A stretch of 8,326 bases of DNA from Deltaproteobacteria bacterium (GCA_023262305.1 JALRCK010000081.1:1-8326); one strand, 5' to 3'. Shown: positions 1 through 6,800, numbered from the stretch's first letter. Notes: a model not told the origin generated them from the letters alone. Numbers and translations are program-made.

Positions 1-864
1 GCCCCTGTCGCCAGTCGCGTCAAGCCGGATGTTGACGCAAAGACGATGAAGGGCACAACCACCGGGAAGAAGGGAAATAAGTTCGGAGTAGATATCGCCG
101 ACGCATTGCCGGTCTTTGAAAGGGCGGCCGCGCTCCCCGGAATACAGCTCCTCGGACTCGCTGTTCACATCGGTTCCCAGATCACAAGCGTCGAACCTTT
201 TCGATTAGCGTATGCGAAGACGGTTGAGTTCTGGCGAATGCTGCGAGATCGGGGGATCTTCTTGCCACGGCTCGATCTTGGAGGTGGCATCGGGGTCTGG
301 TACCGAGATGAGGATCCGGCTGATTTTCAAAGCTGGGCGGATGTGATTACGGAGGCGACCGCCGGGCTTGATGTAGAGCTCTGCGTAGCGCCCGGTCGAG
401 CTTTGGTCGCGCATTCGGGTATCTTGGTGACGACTGCGGTCTATAACAAGCGCGGGAACGACCGCCGCTTTCTCATTCTCGATGCTGGGATGAACGACCT
501 TGCAAGACCGAGCCTGTACGGAGCGTACCACCACATCATCCCTGTGAAGGAACCCGCACGTGGAGCGATGCAGGAGCCGTTCGACATCGTAGGTCCCGTG
601 TGTGAGAGCACCGACGCTTTCGCCGCGGCCCGAATGATGTATCCGACTCAAGACGGTGAGGTTGTGGCGTTTCTATCGGCAGGTGCCTATGGAGCCTCAA
701 TGTCATCAACGTACAACTCACGCCCCCTCATTCCTGAGGTTCTTGTGAACGGGAGCACCTACGCCGTTGTGCGTCCGCGCCCGACGATTCAGGCCCTCAT
801 CGACGCGGAGCCGATGGCTCCGTGGCTTACGGGGAGAGGATGTGACAAGGCTGTGGGAATGTAA
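1..864 (+). CDS. lysA: Diaminopimelate decarboxylase, 3' part (5' end cut by window)
   Basis: LysA is a PLP-dependent fold-III enzyme that decarboxylates meso-diaminopimelate to L-lysine in the cytoplasm. The frame is open from base 1, so the ATG at 46 is internal: the residues before it (RVKPDVDAKT) match the LysA beta/alpha-barrel region that precedes the 'T-G...NKFG' motif. Visible landmarks in order are NKFG, HIGSQ, the PLP-phosphate glycine loop (LDLGGGIG), APGR where the family has EPGR, DAGMNDLARPSLYGAYH, the active-site Cys motif GPVCESTD, and the C-terminal GAYGASMSSTYNSRP signature. About 288 residues are present, so roughly 120-140 N-terminal residues, including the PLP-binding lysine, lie outside the window. 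The gene ends 27 bases before asd, a lysine-pathway partner, which suggests an operon. The Glu-to-Ala change in EPGR (codon 388-390) is odd and is discussed in the findings. Family assignment is very secure. Confidence 0.96.
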   Translation, partial: APVASRVKPDVDAKTMKGTTTGKKGNKFGVDIADALPVFERAAALPGIQLLGLAVHIGSQITSVEPFRLAYAKTVEFWRMLRDRGIFLPRLDLGGGIGVWYRDEDPADFQSWADVITEATAGLDVELCVAPGRALVAHSGILVTTAVYNKRGNDRRFLILDAGMNDLARPSLYGAYHHIIPVKEPARGAMQEPFDIVGPVCESTDAFAAARMMYPTQDGEVVAFLSAGAYGASMSSTYNSRPLIPEVLVNGSTYAVVRPRPTIQALIDAEPMAPWLTGRGCDKAVGM

Positions 865-891
865 GCTGCGATTTTATTAAAGGTAGGAATT

Positions 892-1914
892 ATGACACGT
901 CTTAAGGTTGCTGTAGTGGGCGCGACTGGCGCGGTAGGAAAGGAGATTCTTAACATCTTGGCGGCGCGAAAGTTTCCGGCATCAGAGGTTGTGGCGCTCG
1001 CCTCGGCCCGGTCGGCTAACGGCGTAGTGATGTATGGCGGCGAGAGGTTGGCCATTCGCGACCTAGCGCTCTACGATTTTAAAGGAACGGATATCTGTCT
1101 CTCCGCGCCCGGGGCGAGCGTCTCGAAAGAGTTCGCGCCGCGGGCAGCCGCGGCTGGATGCGTTGTGATCGACAAATCGTCGCAATTTCGCATGGACCCA
1201 GAAGTGCCCCTGGTCGTGCCTGAGGTTAATGCGCGCGACCTCGCGTGGCATTCAAAGCGTAACATCATCTCAAGCCCGAACTGCACGACGATTCAGATGG
1301 TGGTTGCGCTCAAACCTTTGCACGACCTGGGAACGATCAAGCGCATCGTCATCTCCTCGTACCAAGCCGTATCCGGCGCGGGCAAGGAGGCGATGGTTGA
1401 GCTCGATCAGCAGACACGGGCAATCGCTGCCGAAGCTGCACCTCGTCATGAGGTTTTTGCAAAGCAGATCGCCTTTAACCTCATTCCACAGATTGAAGAG
1501 TTCGCGGATGACGACTACACGAAGGAGGAGCTCAAACTCACCTGCGAAACGCACCGCATCCTTGATCCTTCGATACGCGTTTCGGCGACATGCGTTCGGG
1601 TTCCTGTGTTTAACTGCCACGGGGAGTCGATTAATGTTGAGTTCGAGCGCCCCGTGAGCCCGGAGGAGGCGAGACAGGTCCTACGAAACGCTCCAGGCGT
1701 GTGCGTTGTTGACGATCCCGCCGCTGAAGCGTTCGCCACACCGCTTGAGTGCTCGGGGAGGGATGAGGTCTTTGTCAGTCGGATCCGAAAGGACCGCTCA
1801 AGTCCACACGGATTGAACCTGTGGGTGGTGTCGGACAATTTGCGCAAGGGTGCGGCGCTTAACGCTGTGCAGATTGCGGAAGTTCTTGTCAGGGATTACA
1901 TGAAAAAGTCGTGA
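892..1914 (+). CDS. asd: Aspartate-semialdehyde dehydrogenase
   Basis: Asd reduces aspartyl-4-phosphate to aspartate semialdehyde with NADPH, the branch point to lysine/diaminopimelate, threonine and methionine. The 340-residue length is normal for the family. The N-terminal NADP-binding loop is VGATGAVG (residues 9-16). The catalytic Cys is C131 in SSPNCTT, SSYQAVSGAGKEAM follows at 155-168, and the active-site His is H243 in RVPVFNCHGES. The C-terminal DNLRKGAALNAVQIAE (315-330) is typical. The residue before the His is Cys where Gly is usual (GHSES form), a mild variation. The ATG at 892 is preceded by an AGGTAGGAA stretch that can act as a ribosome binding site. Transcription is probably shared with lysA. 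The downstream neighbour is convergent with only 21 bases between the stop codons, and I see no clear intrinsic terminator there. Confidence 0.97.
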   Translation: MTRLKVAVVGATGAVGKEILNILAARKFPASEVVALASARSANGVVMYGGERLAIRDLALYDFKGTDICLSAPGASVSKEFAPRAAAAGCVVIDKSSQFRMDPEVPLVVPEVNARDLAWHSKRNIISSPNCTTIQMVVALKPLHDLGTIKRIVISSYQAVSGAGKEAMVELDQQTRAIAAEAAPRHEVFAKQIAFNLIPQIEEFADDDYTKEELKLTCETHRILDPSIRVSATCVRVPVFNCHGESINVEFERPVSPEEARQVLRNAPGVCVVDDPAAEAFATPLECSGRDEVFVSRIRKDRSSPHGLNLWVVSDNLRKGAALNAVQIAEVLVRDYMKKS

Positions 1915-1935
1915 GTCTTCCGACCTTACCGAAAG

Positions 1936-3762
1936 CTACTTAAGATAACCCCGTCGCTCAAGCGATGCAGTGATATCGCTCTCAGAGAAACCGATCGCGC
2001 GAGCGACTCGCTCGGCGTTGCTTGACATCGAAATTCCGGGGAACAGCTTAAAGGTGGGAGCCCCATCACTGATGCGAAGATGATTGTTGACGGCTAAGCC
2101 CTCTTTTTCAGCACGCTGCGCCAGAGCGGTGTTGTGGGTCACTAAGAGCGTGCCACAACCGATTTTGGAGAATCCCCACACGATGGCTCGAGCCATCTCG
2201 GTTCGCTCCTCTGCGGTGGTTCCGTCACCAACCTCATCCATTATCACGAGGCTCTTGGGCGTTGCCTCCATGAAGGTAGATTTGGTAGCCAAGAGTTCAG
2301 TGCCGAATCGTCCATGCTCTCCAAGGGCGGTAAAAGCGGGACCTTGAAATAGTATCTTATCCGCGACGGTCATTGCAGCCGTCTCGGCGGGTATACACGA
2401 ACCGAGTTGCGCAAGGATCTGATTTTGAAAGATCGCTGTCGAAAGCGTGCTCTTTCCTCCGCTATTCGGTCCCGTCAGAATCGATACCGTGCCTCCCCGA
2501 AGCTCAAAATCATTTGCAACAGAGCTGCCTGAGAGAGCCTGGCACGGATTGTGAAGATTAGTTGCAGAAAAGCTGTGGGCGTCTGACGCTATCAACTCAG
2601 GGAAGCAGGATTGAGTTGGAAAGCGCTCCGGCAGCTTGGACAATGCAAGCAGGGCGTCTAATTCGCCGATGGCATCGAGCGCCTCAAACATGCCAGGAAT
2701 TTGGCTTACCCTCTGGCTCATCTCCTCCCTAAATTGCGGTCCGAGCTTGTAGCCCCTGAGGATCGCTACGCCAGTCTGCGCGGCAACGATCATTGGGGGC
2801 GAGACGGTCAGGAAGGGAATATGACTAGAGCCAAGAAGCGTTGCGAGCATGGTGAGCTTCCCCGTCGCCACCTGGTCAAAACTAATTGATCCGGAGTGCA
2901 CAGAGAAGGTCGGCACATACCAAGGTGTCTCTTTTGGCGAATAGATAGGTCCGAAAACGCTCTTTTGCACCGCGCCATGGAGGAGGTCTTGATCCTTGGA
3001 CGAGCTTACGTTCCGCAGGCTCTCAAGGTGCCTCTCAATGATCTGCGCTGATGCAGGTGGAAAGGACTGAAAGATGTCGAGGAGAACCCCTAGGGCCTTG
3101 AAGCGGCTCATGAGTGGACGATCGGGATTGAGTGAGCTTTGGAGAGAGAGCCACTCCCTCCGCCAAAAACCGGACTTCTCACCAGATCGGTCCGCGACAT
3201 CAGGAGTAAATATGCGAAGAGCCCACTCCTCGGTCGAGTAGGTCATGTAGTAAACCTCTTGCGTCTTCTTGAGTGCGCGCTCAAGAGAATCTCTTAAATC
3301 GGCATTGCTCCGCAGCTCAAGGATCGCCGCTCGTCGCTGCATGATTACATCGATATCGGTTGGTGGCTGCACAAGATCTCGCATCAGAGCAGCACTGCCA
3401 AGTCGGGTGATAGTGCAGTCAATCAACGAGTGCAGGAGTGCGAGTTTTCCAAAGGATGGAGAATCTTTTGAAAGGACGATGGTCGGCGCATCTTTAATAA
3501 TCTGCTCGCGCTCTCCGGCATTGTTCAGCACCGCGCTCCCACTGAACTGTTTATGGAGGGGTAGAGACGAGGAGAAACACGCCGAGGAGAGCGATGGCTG
3601 AGCTGTATCCAACACCGGAGGTGGTCGGTCAGAAATACTTTTGGGGTGCGCTACCGTCTGCATAGTGGGGGGGATACCGTGCTTCACAGATGCTATTGGG
3701 GTTGAACGACCTACGCAAGCGACGAGCTGCTTACGGCAGTGCGTAAGGACTCGAATACACAC
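1936..3762 (-). CDS. MutS-family ATPase lacking the mismatch-recognition domain
   Basis: The protein (608 residues from a GTG start at 3762) has two recognisable parts. A MutS domain-III-like core begins near residue 104 (KLALLHSLIDCTITRLGSAA then QPPTDIDVIMQRRAAILEL). A full MutS ABC-type ATPase is at about 415-600: Walker A GPNSGGKST (431-439), a signature-type stretch (RFGTELLATKSTF), Walker B LVIMDE (505-510), and an H-loop His in LLVTHN (539-544). Domain I with its Phe-x-Glu mismatch-reading motif is absent, as is the usual C-terminal dimerisation extension. It is therefore a MutS paralogue rather than the housekeeping repair MutS, and its role is unknown; family relatives bind DNA or branched structures. 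After Walker B the usual GRGTS reads GDGTT. The first ~100 residues are Ser/Pro-rich without a domain, and no good ribosome site precedes the GTG. The ATG at 3663 or the GTG at 3531 (preceded by GGGAG) are alternative starts. It lies 80 bases downstream of cyoE on the same strand. Confidence 0.88.
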   Translation of the reverse strand: MCIRVLTHCRKQLVACVGRSTPIASVKHGIPPTMQTVAHPKSISDRPPPVLDTAQPSLSSACFSSSLPLHKQFSGSAVLNNAGEREQIIKDAPTIVLSKDSPSFGKLALLHSLIDCTITRLGSAALMRDLVQPPTDIDVIMQRRAAILELRSNADLRDSLERALKKTQEVYYMTYSTEEWALRIFTPDVADRSGEKSGFWRREWLSLQSSLNPDRPLMSRFKALGVLLDIFQSFPPASAQIIERHLESLRNVSSSKDQDLLHGAVQKSVFGPIYSPKETPWYVPTFSVHSGSISFDQVATGKLTMLATLLGSSHIPFLTVSPPMIVAAQTGVAILRGYKLGPQFREEMSQRVSQIPGMFEALDAIGELDALLALSKLPERFPTQSCFPELIASDAHSFSATNLHNPCQALSGSSVANDFELRGGTVSILTGPNSGGKSTLSTAIFQNQILAQLGSCIPAETAAMTVADKILFQGPAFTALGEHGRFGTELLATKSTFMEATPKSLVIMDEVGDGTTAEERTEMARAIVWGFSKIGCGTLLVTHNTALAQRAEKEGLAVNNHLRISDGAPTFKLFPGISMSSNAERVARAIGFSESDITASLERRGYLK

Positions 3763-3842
3763 GCACTGATCTCGGACTAATAGTTATTTTTCAGGTTCGA
3801 ACTATTTCGAACTCTTCGAGCAAGTTATATCGGATAACCTTC

Positions 3843-4724
3843 CTAGAAGGAGCTGTCGCCCAAGATCAGAGCAAAGAAGAGCGGGAGATAAATAACTGAA
3901 GCACGAAGGAGCTTCTTAGCGTCCTGTATGGAGTGTGAACGATACAGGTTTACTCCTATTCCAAGCATCGCAACGCCAAGGACAGAGATGCCCCAGGCGT
4001 ACAACTGCCCGGCCATGCCGTAGAAGGTAGGAAGAAGAGAAACGGGGATCAGAACGATTGAGAACGCTATCACCTGACGGAAAGTGCTTAATCCATCAGG
4101 CTCAACGACTGGAAGCATCTTAAATCCGCCTCGCTTGTAGTCATCCTTATACATCCACGCGATGGCGTAGAAGTGCGGATGTTGCCAGACAAAGAGTATA
4201 AGAAAGAGTATCCACGCCCCAGCATCGAGGCTTCCCGTCGCAGCCGTCCAACCACCCATTGGGGGGAGCGCACCTGGAATAGCCCCAACAACGGTGTTCC
4301 ACCACGTCACCTTTTTAAGTGGCGTATACACCAACACATAGAGGAACACAGTGAGAAGGGAGAGGAACCCTGTGAGAAGATTTACCTGCCACGCAAGGAG
4401 ACCAACTCCCATCAGAACGAGGGTAATTCCAAACTCAAGCGCCTCTGCTGGGGTGATTATCCCCTGCGGCAATGGTCGGGTCTTTGTGCGATGCATCATG
4501 ATGTCAGCGTCGCGCTCGATGTAGTTATTCAAGACCGCAGCACCCCCTGAGCTAAGCGCAGTTCCAAGGAGCATGATGATAAACGTATCAAGGGGCTGCA
4601 GACTCTTAGCCCCAAGGAAGAACCCCGCGGCGCTCATAACGAGAACCATGGTCAAGATACGCGGCTTCGTCAGACAGACGTAGGCCGAGACCTTCTCGTT
4701 TTTTGCTTGGAAGAGTGGTGACAT
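3843..4724 (-). CDS. cyoE/ctaB: Protoheme IX farnesyltransferase (heme O synthase)
   Basis: This membrane prenyltransferase of the UbiA superfamily transfers farnesyl from farnesyl diphosphate to protoheme to make heme O, the precursor of heme A for heme-copper terminal oxidases. The 293 residues match the family length. Visible signatures are LTKPRI (18-23), the first Asp-rich motif NNYIERDADIMMHRTKTRP (66-84), YTPLKKVTWWNTVVGAIPGA (133-152), and WQHPHFYAIAWMYKDDY followed by GGFKMLPVV (180-207), the second Asp motif region. Several hydrophobic segments (about 25-40, 46-62, 98-114, 118-135, 170-182, 218-236, 243-260, 275-290) fit a polytopic inner-membrane protein. No cytochrome oxidase subunit genes are adjacent. 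The gene follows lepB by 64 bases and has its own strong promoter in that gap, with no Shine-Dalgarno sequence before the ATG. Symbol choice between cyoE and ctaB depends on the oxidase present elsewhere. Confidence 0.97.
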   Translation of the reverse strand: MSPLFQAKNEKVSAYVCLTKPRILTMVLVMSAAGFFLGAKSLQPLDTFIIMLLGTALSSGGAAVLNNYIERDADIMMHRTKTRPLPQGIITPAEALEFGITLVLMGVGLLAWQVNLLTGFLSLLTVFLYVLVYTPLKKVTWWNTVVGAIPGALPPMGGWTAATGSLDAGAWILFLILFVWQHPHFYAIAWMYKDDYKRGGFKMLPVVEPDGLSTFRQVIAFSIVLIPVSLLPTFYGMAGQLYAWGISVLGVAMLGIGVNLYRSHSIQDAKKLLRASVIYLPLFFALILGDSSF

Positions 4725-4733
4725 AGAGCGTGA

Positions 4734-4762
4734 ATTCTAGGCACAGTAGGGCGTTGTGTCAA
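4734..4762 (-). promoter_or_regulatory. Near-consensus sigma70-type promoter for cyoE
   Basis: Read on the minus strand, a perfect -35 hexamer TTGACA (4757-4762) is followed by a 17-base spacer and a -10 hexamer TAGAAT (4734-4739, five of six consensus). The cyoE ATG begins only 9 bases after the -10, so initiation at the usual distance would leave at most about 3 untranslated bases. A short inverted repeat (CGTTG/CAACG, 4752-4764) overlaps the -35. Function is inferred from sequence only. Confidence 0.8.
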
Positions 4763-4788
4763 CGTGCCGGACCTGACAAAAAGGGGAT

Positions 4789-5475
4789 CTAAAGCACCGT
4801 TCCAACTCGATTATCCGGAGAGCCGGACCAGTAGACCATAACGGCCCTTCCGACCACCTGCGAGAGGGAAACGAATGGATCTTTCCAGAACCGTGAGTCC
4901 TCTGAATTTTCTCGATTATCACCAAGAACAAAGAGCTTACCCGCCGGAACCTTGAAGGGTCCAAAGCGCTCACGGGACGAAGAAGATCGACTCCAAAGGG
5001 TGTACGGCTCAACAAGTGGTCTGCCATTAAGGATCACCGTTGCACCTACTATCTCAACGGTATCACCCTCCACTCCGATAACCCGCTTCACCATCGTCTC
5101 ACGCTCTTCCGAGCCACGCGCGGCCTCGCCATGATTGAAGACGATCACATCACCTCGCTGCGGACGCGCCCACTGCACGAGGAGGTCCTGGGCCCATGGG
5201 ACGTGGAGCCCATACATAAACTTTGGAACCAGGATGTAGTCACTCTCCCGCAAGGTCGGCTGCATTGATACCGAGGGTACAAAAAAAGCCTCTACAAAAG
5301 AGGCTTTAAAAACCACTATCACGATAGCAAGGATACCAACGAGGCGGATCGCTCGGCTCAACAGAGCCCTCACTGGGTGGGTCAATGCGGCCCGCAATTC
5401 TCGCCGGCGCGCCTCACGTCGAACACACACCGCGAGATCAAACCATTCTTGAGAATCTACTGCGCGCCCATTCAT
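4789..5475 (-). CDS. lepB: Signal peptidase I
   Basis: LepB is the inner-membrane serine/lysine protease that removes signal peptides from Sec- and Tat-exported proteins on the periplasmic side. The 228-residue protein has a positively charged N-terminal cytoplasmic part, one clear membrane anchor (about 44-62), then the S26 boxes. The catalytic Ser is S70 in PSVSMQPTL, with YILVPKFMYG after it and RGDVIVF at 107-113. The general base Lys is K130 in MVKRVIGVEGD, and the last box is GDNRENSEDSRFW (185-197). The ATG at 5475 is preceded by a strong AAGGA ribosome site (5482-5486, 6-base spacing). It is the first gene of a minus-strand series with cyoE and the MutS-like gene. Codons 57-66 form a terminator-like hairpin on the sense strand, annotated separately. 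Family assignment is secure. Confidence 0.97.
   Translation of the reverse strand: MNGRAVDSQEWFDLAVCVRREARRRELRAALTHPVRALLSRAIRLVGILAIVIVVFKASFVEAFFVPSVSMQPTLRESDYILVPKFMYGLHVPWAQDLLVQWARPQRGDVIVFNHGEAARGSEERETMVKRVIGVEGDTVEIVGATVILNGRPLVEPYTLWSRSSSSRERFGPFKVPAGKLFVLGDNRENSEDSRFWKDPFVSLSQVVGRAVMVYWSGSPDNRVGTVL
5281..5307 (-). terminator. Terminator-like hairpin inside lepB (sense strand)
   Basis: On the minus strand, AAAGCCTCT (5299-5307), a 5-base loop TTTGT, and AGAGGCTTT (5285-5293) form a perfect 9-bp stem followed directly by four more T residues, giving seven consecutive U in RNA. This is the architecture of an intrinsic terminator, but it encodes LepB residues 57-65 (KASFVEAFF) in the correct orientation to stop lepB mRNA. 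It may be a coincidence of the protein sequence or an attenuation point coupled to translation. Confidence 0.5.
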
Positions 5476-5481
5476 GACGAT

Positions 5482-5486
5482 TCCTT
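5482..5486 (-). promoter_or_regulatory. Shine-Dalgarno site of lepB
   Basis: The minus strand reads AAGGA within AGGGAAGGA, 6 bases before the lepB ATG. It fixes the lepB start. It also shows that this genome uses Shine-Dalgarno sites, unlike the SD-less starts of cyoE and the Tat-signal gene. Confidence 0.8.
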
Positions 5487-5662
5487 CCCTGGAATGATGC
5501 CAACCGACAAGTTCTCAACGTAACGGACATGGCATCGTCAGCGGGATGTTGCGGCAAAGGGCGCTCCTAATCAAGATTGAAAGTCCTGGTCATCCGTTCT
5601 TCAACCTCTTGCGAGGAGTGGGTGTCGGGATCTGTCGCAAACAGAAACGGTCGCGGTGCTCT

Positions 5663-5692
5663 TTGATTATCGACTGACAAGGTAGCTATAGT
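5663..5692 (+). promoter_or_regulatory. Predicted promoter of the Tat-signal gene, placed for leaderless transcription
   Basis: TTGATT (5663-5668, four of six -35 consensus bases) and TATAGT (5687-5692, five of six -10 bases) are separated by 18 bases. The ATG lies 7 bases beyond the -10, exactly where transcription would start. No Shine-Dalgarno sequence sits at normal spacing before the ATG; the nearest AAGG is about 18 bases away. Confidence 0.6.
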
Positions 5693-5699
5693 TCGCGTC

Positions 5700-6701
5700 A
5701 TGGACCTCTCTCGGCGTCAGTTCTTTAAGTGTGTGGGGCTTTCATCTGCCGCAGCAGCAGTCGCCCCTGCAGCAACCCTTGAAGGCCTATCTACCGTTCG
5801 CGCCCCACAAGCTATCGCGCTAGCAAGCGCCTGGCCCCGCCTTCAAACGATCGAACAAGCAATTGTGAGCACCTATGGGTTGCTCGACCTCACCGGCACC
5901 ATGCGGACATTTGGTGGGTTGATAGGCGGAGCCCCACAAACTGCCTATAGCCTTGCGGAGCATGCCAATTTTATGCTCGGAGAGGTTGGGACCGATGAAC
6001 CACGGGCCGTTCTTTTGCGCCTTCTTAATCCACAAACAGCCCGGCAAGTTATCAGAGAAACGGAGTCCCTCTTCACTCGCCTCGAATATGAAAGACTCAA
6101 GTTAGAAGACGCGGCGGACATAGATGATCTTCGTGTCTCTTATATGAGCAAACTCTCCCGAGTGGTAGCGCGACTTGCTCAAAATCAGGAGATCTCAAAG
6201 GCAATCTACAACGGCGCAAGCCGTGAGGATCTCTTGGCTCAACGGGTCGCGACATGGTGCGAAAAACTATTCACCGGTCGCGTAGATGAACTTTCAAACG
6301 ATCCGCTCTTTGACGCCCTTCGCGCTCTGCATCGGATGGAGATTTCTAGAGATGGCTCCTTCTCCGCTCACAAGCAAAAGGAGCTTCTTGAGGTTATCGA
6401 AAAGGAGGGATTTCCGGAGCCAGCGAAGACTATATTTGGCGACAAAAAGGCGAAGCTACTTCACCGATGCGAACTCCTTAACGGTGAGATAGAAAACTAC
6501 ATCGTCTCCTCGCGATCATTAGTATTTCCCGCTCACCTGATACGCGCCGCTCAGGACCTCGGCGCAAGCCTCAAGGGTGAGCGGCATTATGCATGGGCGG
6601 ATTTTTATAGGAAGCGATTCAAGACTTTTTCAGCCACGGCGGCTCAATGGAATGAGTGTGCGGGAGTGCGCTCAATTGGTCTGGACCTACGGAAGGGTTG
6701 A
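5700..6701 (+). CDS. Tat-signal-bearing protein of unknown function
   Basis: I do not recognise the family of this 333-residue protein. The N-terminus carries a twin-arginine motif, SRRQFFK (residues 4-10), followed by a short hydrophobic Ala-rich stretch (12-25). This predicts export of a folded protein through the Tat system, with cleavage somewhere near the AVA/PAA positions (20-25) or slightly later. The mature part looks mostly helical and rich in charged residues (for example RETESLFTRLEYERLKLEDA near 128-147), with no second membrane segment. I see no metal-binding or catalytic motif; Cys residues are sparse. The signal starts right at the ATG, which supports that start. The upstream promoter spacing suggests a leaderless mRNA. 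It is a single-gene unit facing the GNAT gene. Tat substrates are often cofactor-binding, but nothing here shows a cofactor. Confidence 0.85.
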   Translation: MDLSRRQFFKCVGLSSAAAAVAPAATLEGLSTVRAPQAIALASAWPRLQTIEQAIVSTYGLLDLTGTMRTFGGLIGGAPQTAYSLAEHANFMLGEVGTDEPRAVLLRLLNPQTARQVIRETESLFTRLEYERLKLEDAADIDDLRVSYMSKLSRVVARLAQNQEISKAIYNGASREDLLAQRVATWCEKLFTGRVDELSNDPLFDALRALHRMEISRDGSFSAHKQKELLEVIEKEGFPEPAKTIFGDKKAKLLHRCELLNGEIENYIVSSRSLVFPAHLIRAAQDLGASLKGERHYAWADFYRKRFKTFSATAAQWNECAGVRSIGLDLRKG

Positions 6702-6734
6702 CGTCTGCAGATCACTCAATTGATCTGGAGGACC
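6671..6734 (+). repeat. Short imperfect direct repeat spanning the stop of the Tat-signal gene
   Basis: CTCAATTGGTCTGGA (6671-6685, inside the last codons) recurs as CTCAATTGATCTGGA (6715-6729, after the stop) with one mismatch in 15 and a 44-base period. The similarity fades after that. It may be the trace of a small tandem duplication at the gene end, or chance. Confidence 0.4.
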
Positions 6735-6800
6735 CGAGTACCCTCGGACCGGAATGGTTAACGACCTCATCGCGGCCTCATCACGATAGGCGCACATCCC

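Larger units (their letters stand above)
5476..5699. other. Divergent intergenic spacer between lepB and the Tat-signal gene
   Basis: These 224 bases separate two divergent genes and should hold both promoters. The right edge has a good -35/-10 pair for the plus-strand gene, and the left edge has the lepB ribosome site. I could not find a convincing -35/-10 pair for lepB itself: TTGAGA is present on the minus strand (5513-5518), but without a suitably spaced -10. The longest start-to-stop reading I noticed here is a 13-codon one at 5529, which I do not consider a gene. Confidence 0.6.

Noticed and set aside
205..651. 148-codon minus-strand reading frame over lysA
   Set aside because: It lies wholly inside a clearly recognised lysA frame, and its translation is Arg/His/Ser-rich without domain signs.
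1229..1657. 142-codon plus-strand frame inside asd
   Set aside because: Out-of-frame shadow of asd, with Arg/Ser-rich composition typical of a wrong frame.
2000..2014. Perfect 6-bp hairpin CGAGCG/CGCTCG
   Set aside because: It lies inside the MutS-like gene near its end, has no T tract and can be explained by the codons for Ala, Arg and Val residues. It is a weak terminator candidate for asd, being about 85 bases past the asd stop.
3793..3819. Repeated TTCGAA-type palindromes upstream of the MutS-like gene
   Set aside because: Two close TTCGAA hexamers could be an operator or LexA-like site, but neither matches a known operator I can name and the sequence is too short to judge.
4173..4550. 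125-codon plus-strand frame opposite cyoE
   Set aside because: Antisense to conserved heme O synthase motifs, with no features of its own.
4752..4764. Inverted repeat CGTTG/CAACG as a terminator after lepB
   Set aside because: The stem is only 5 bp with no following T run, and it overlaps the -35 of the cyoE promoter, which better explains the sequence.
5529..5570. 13-codon reading frame in the lepB/Tat-gene spacer
   Set aside because: Too short, with no ribosome site and no supporting evidence of translation.
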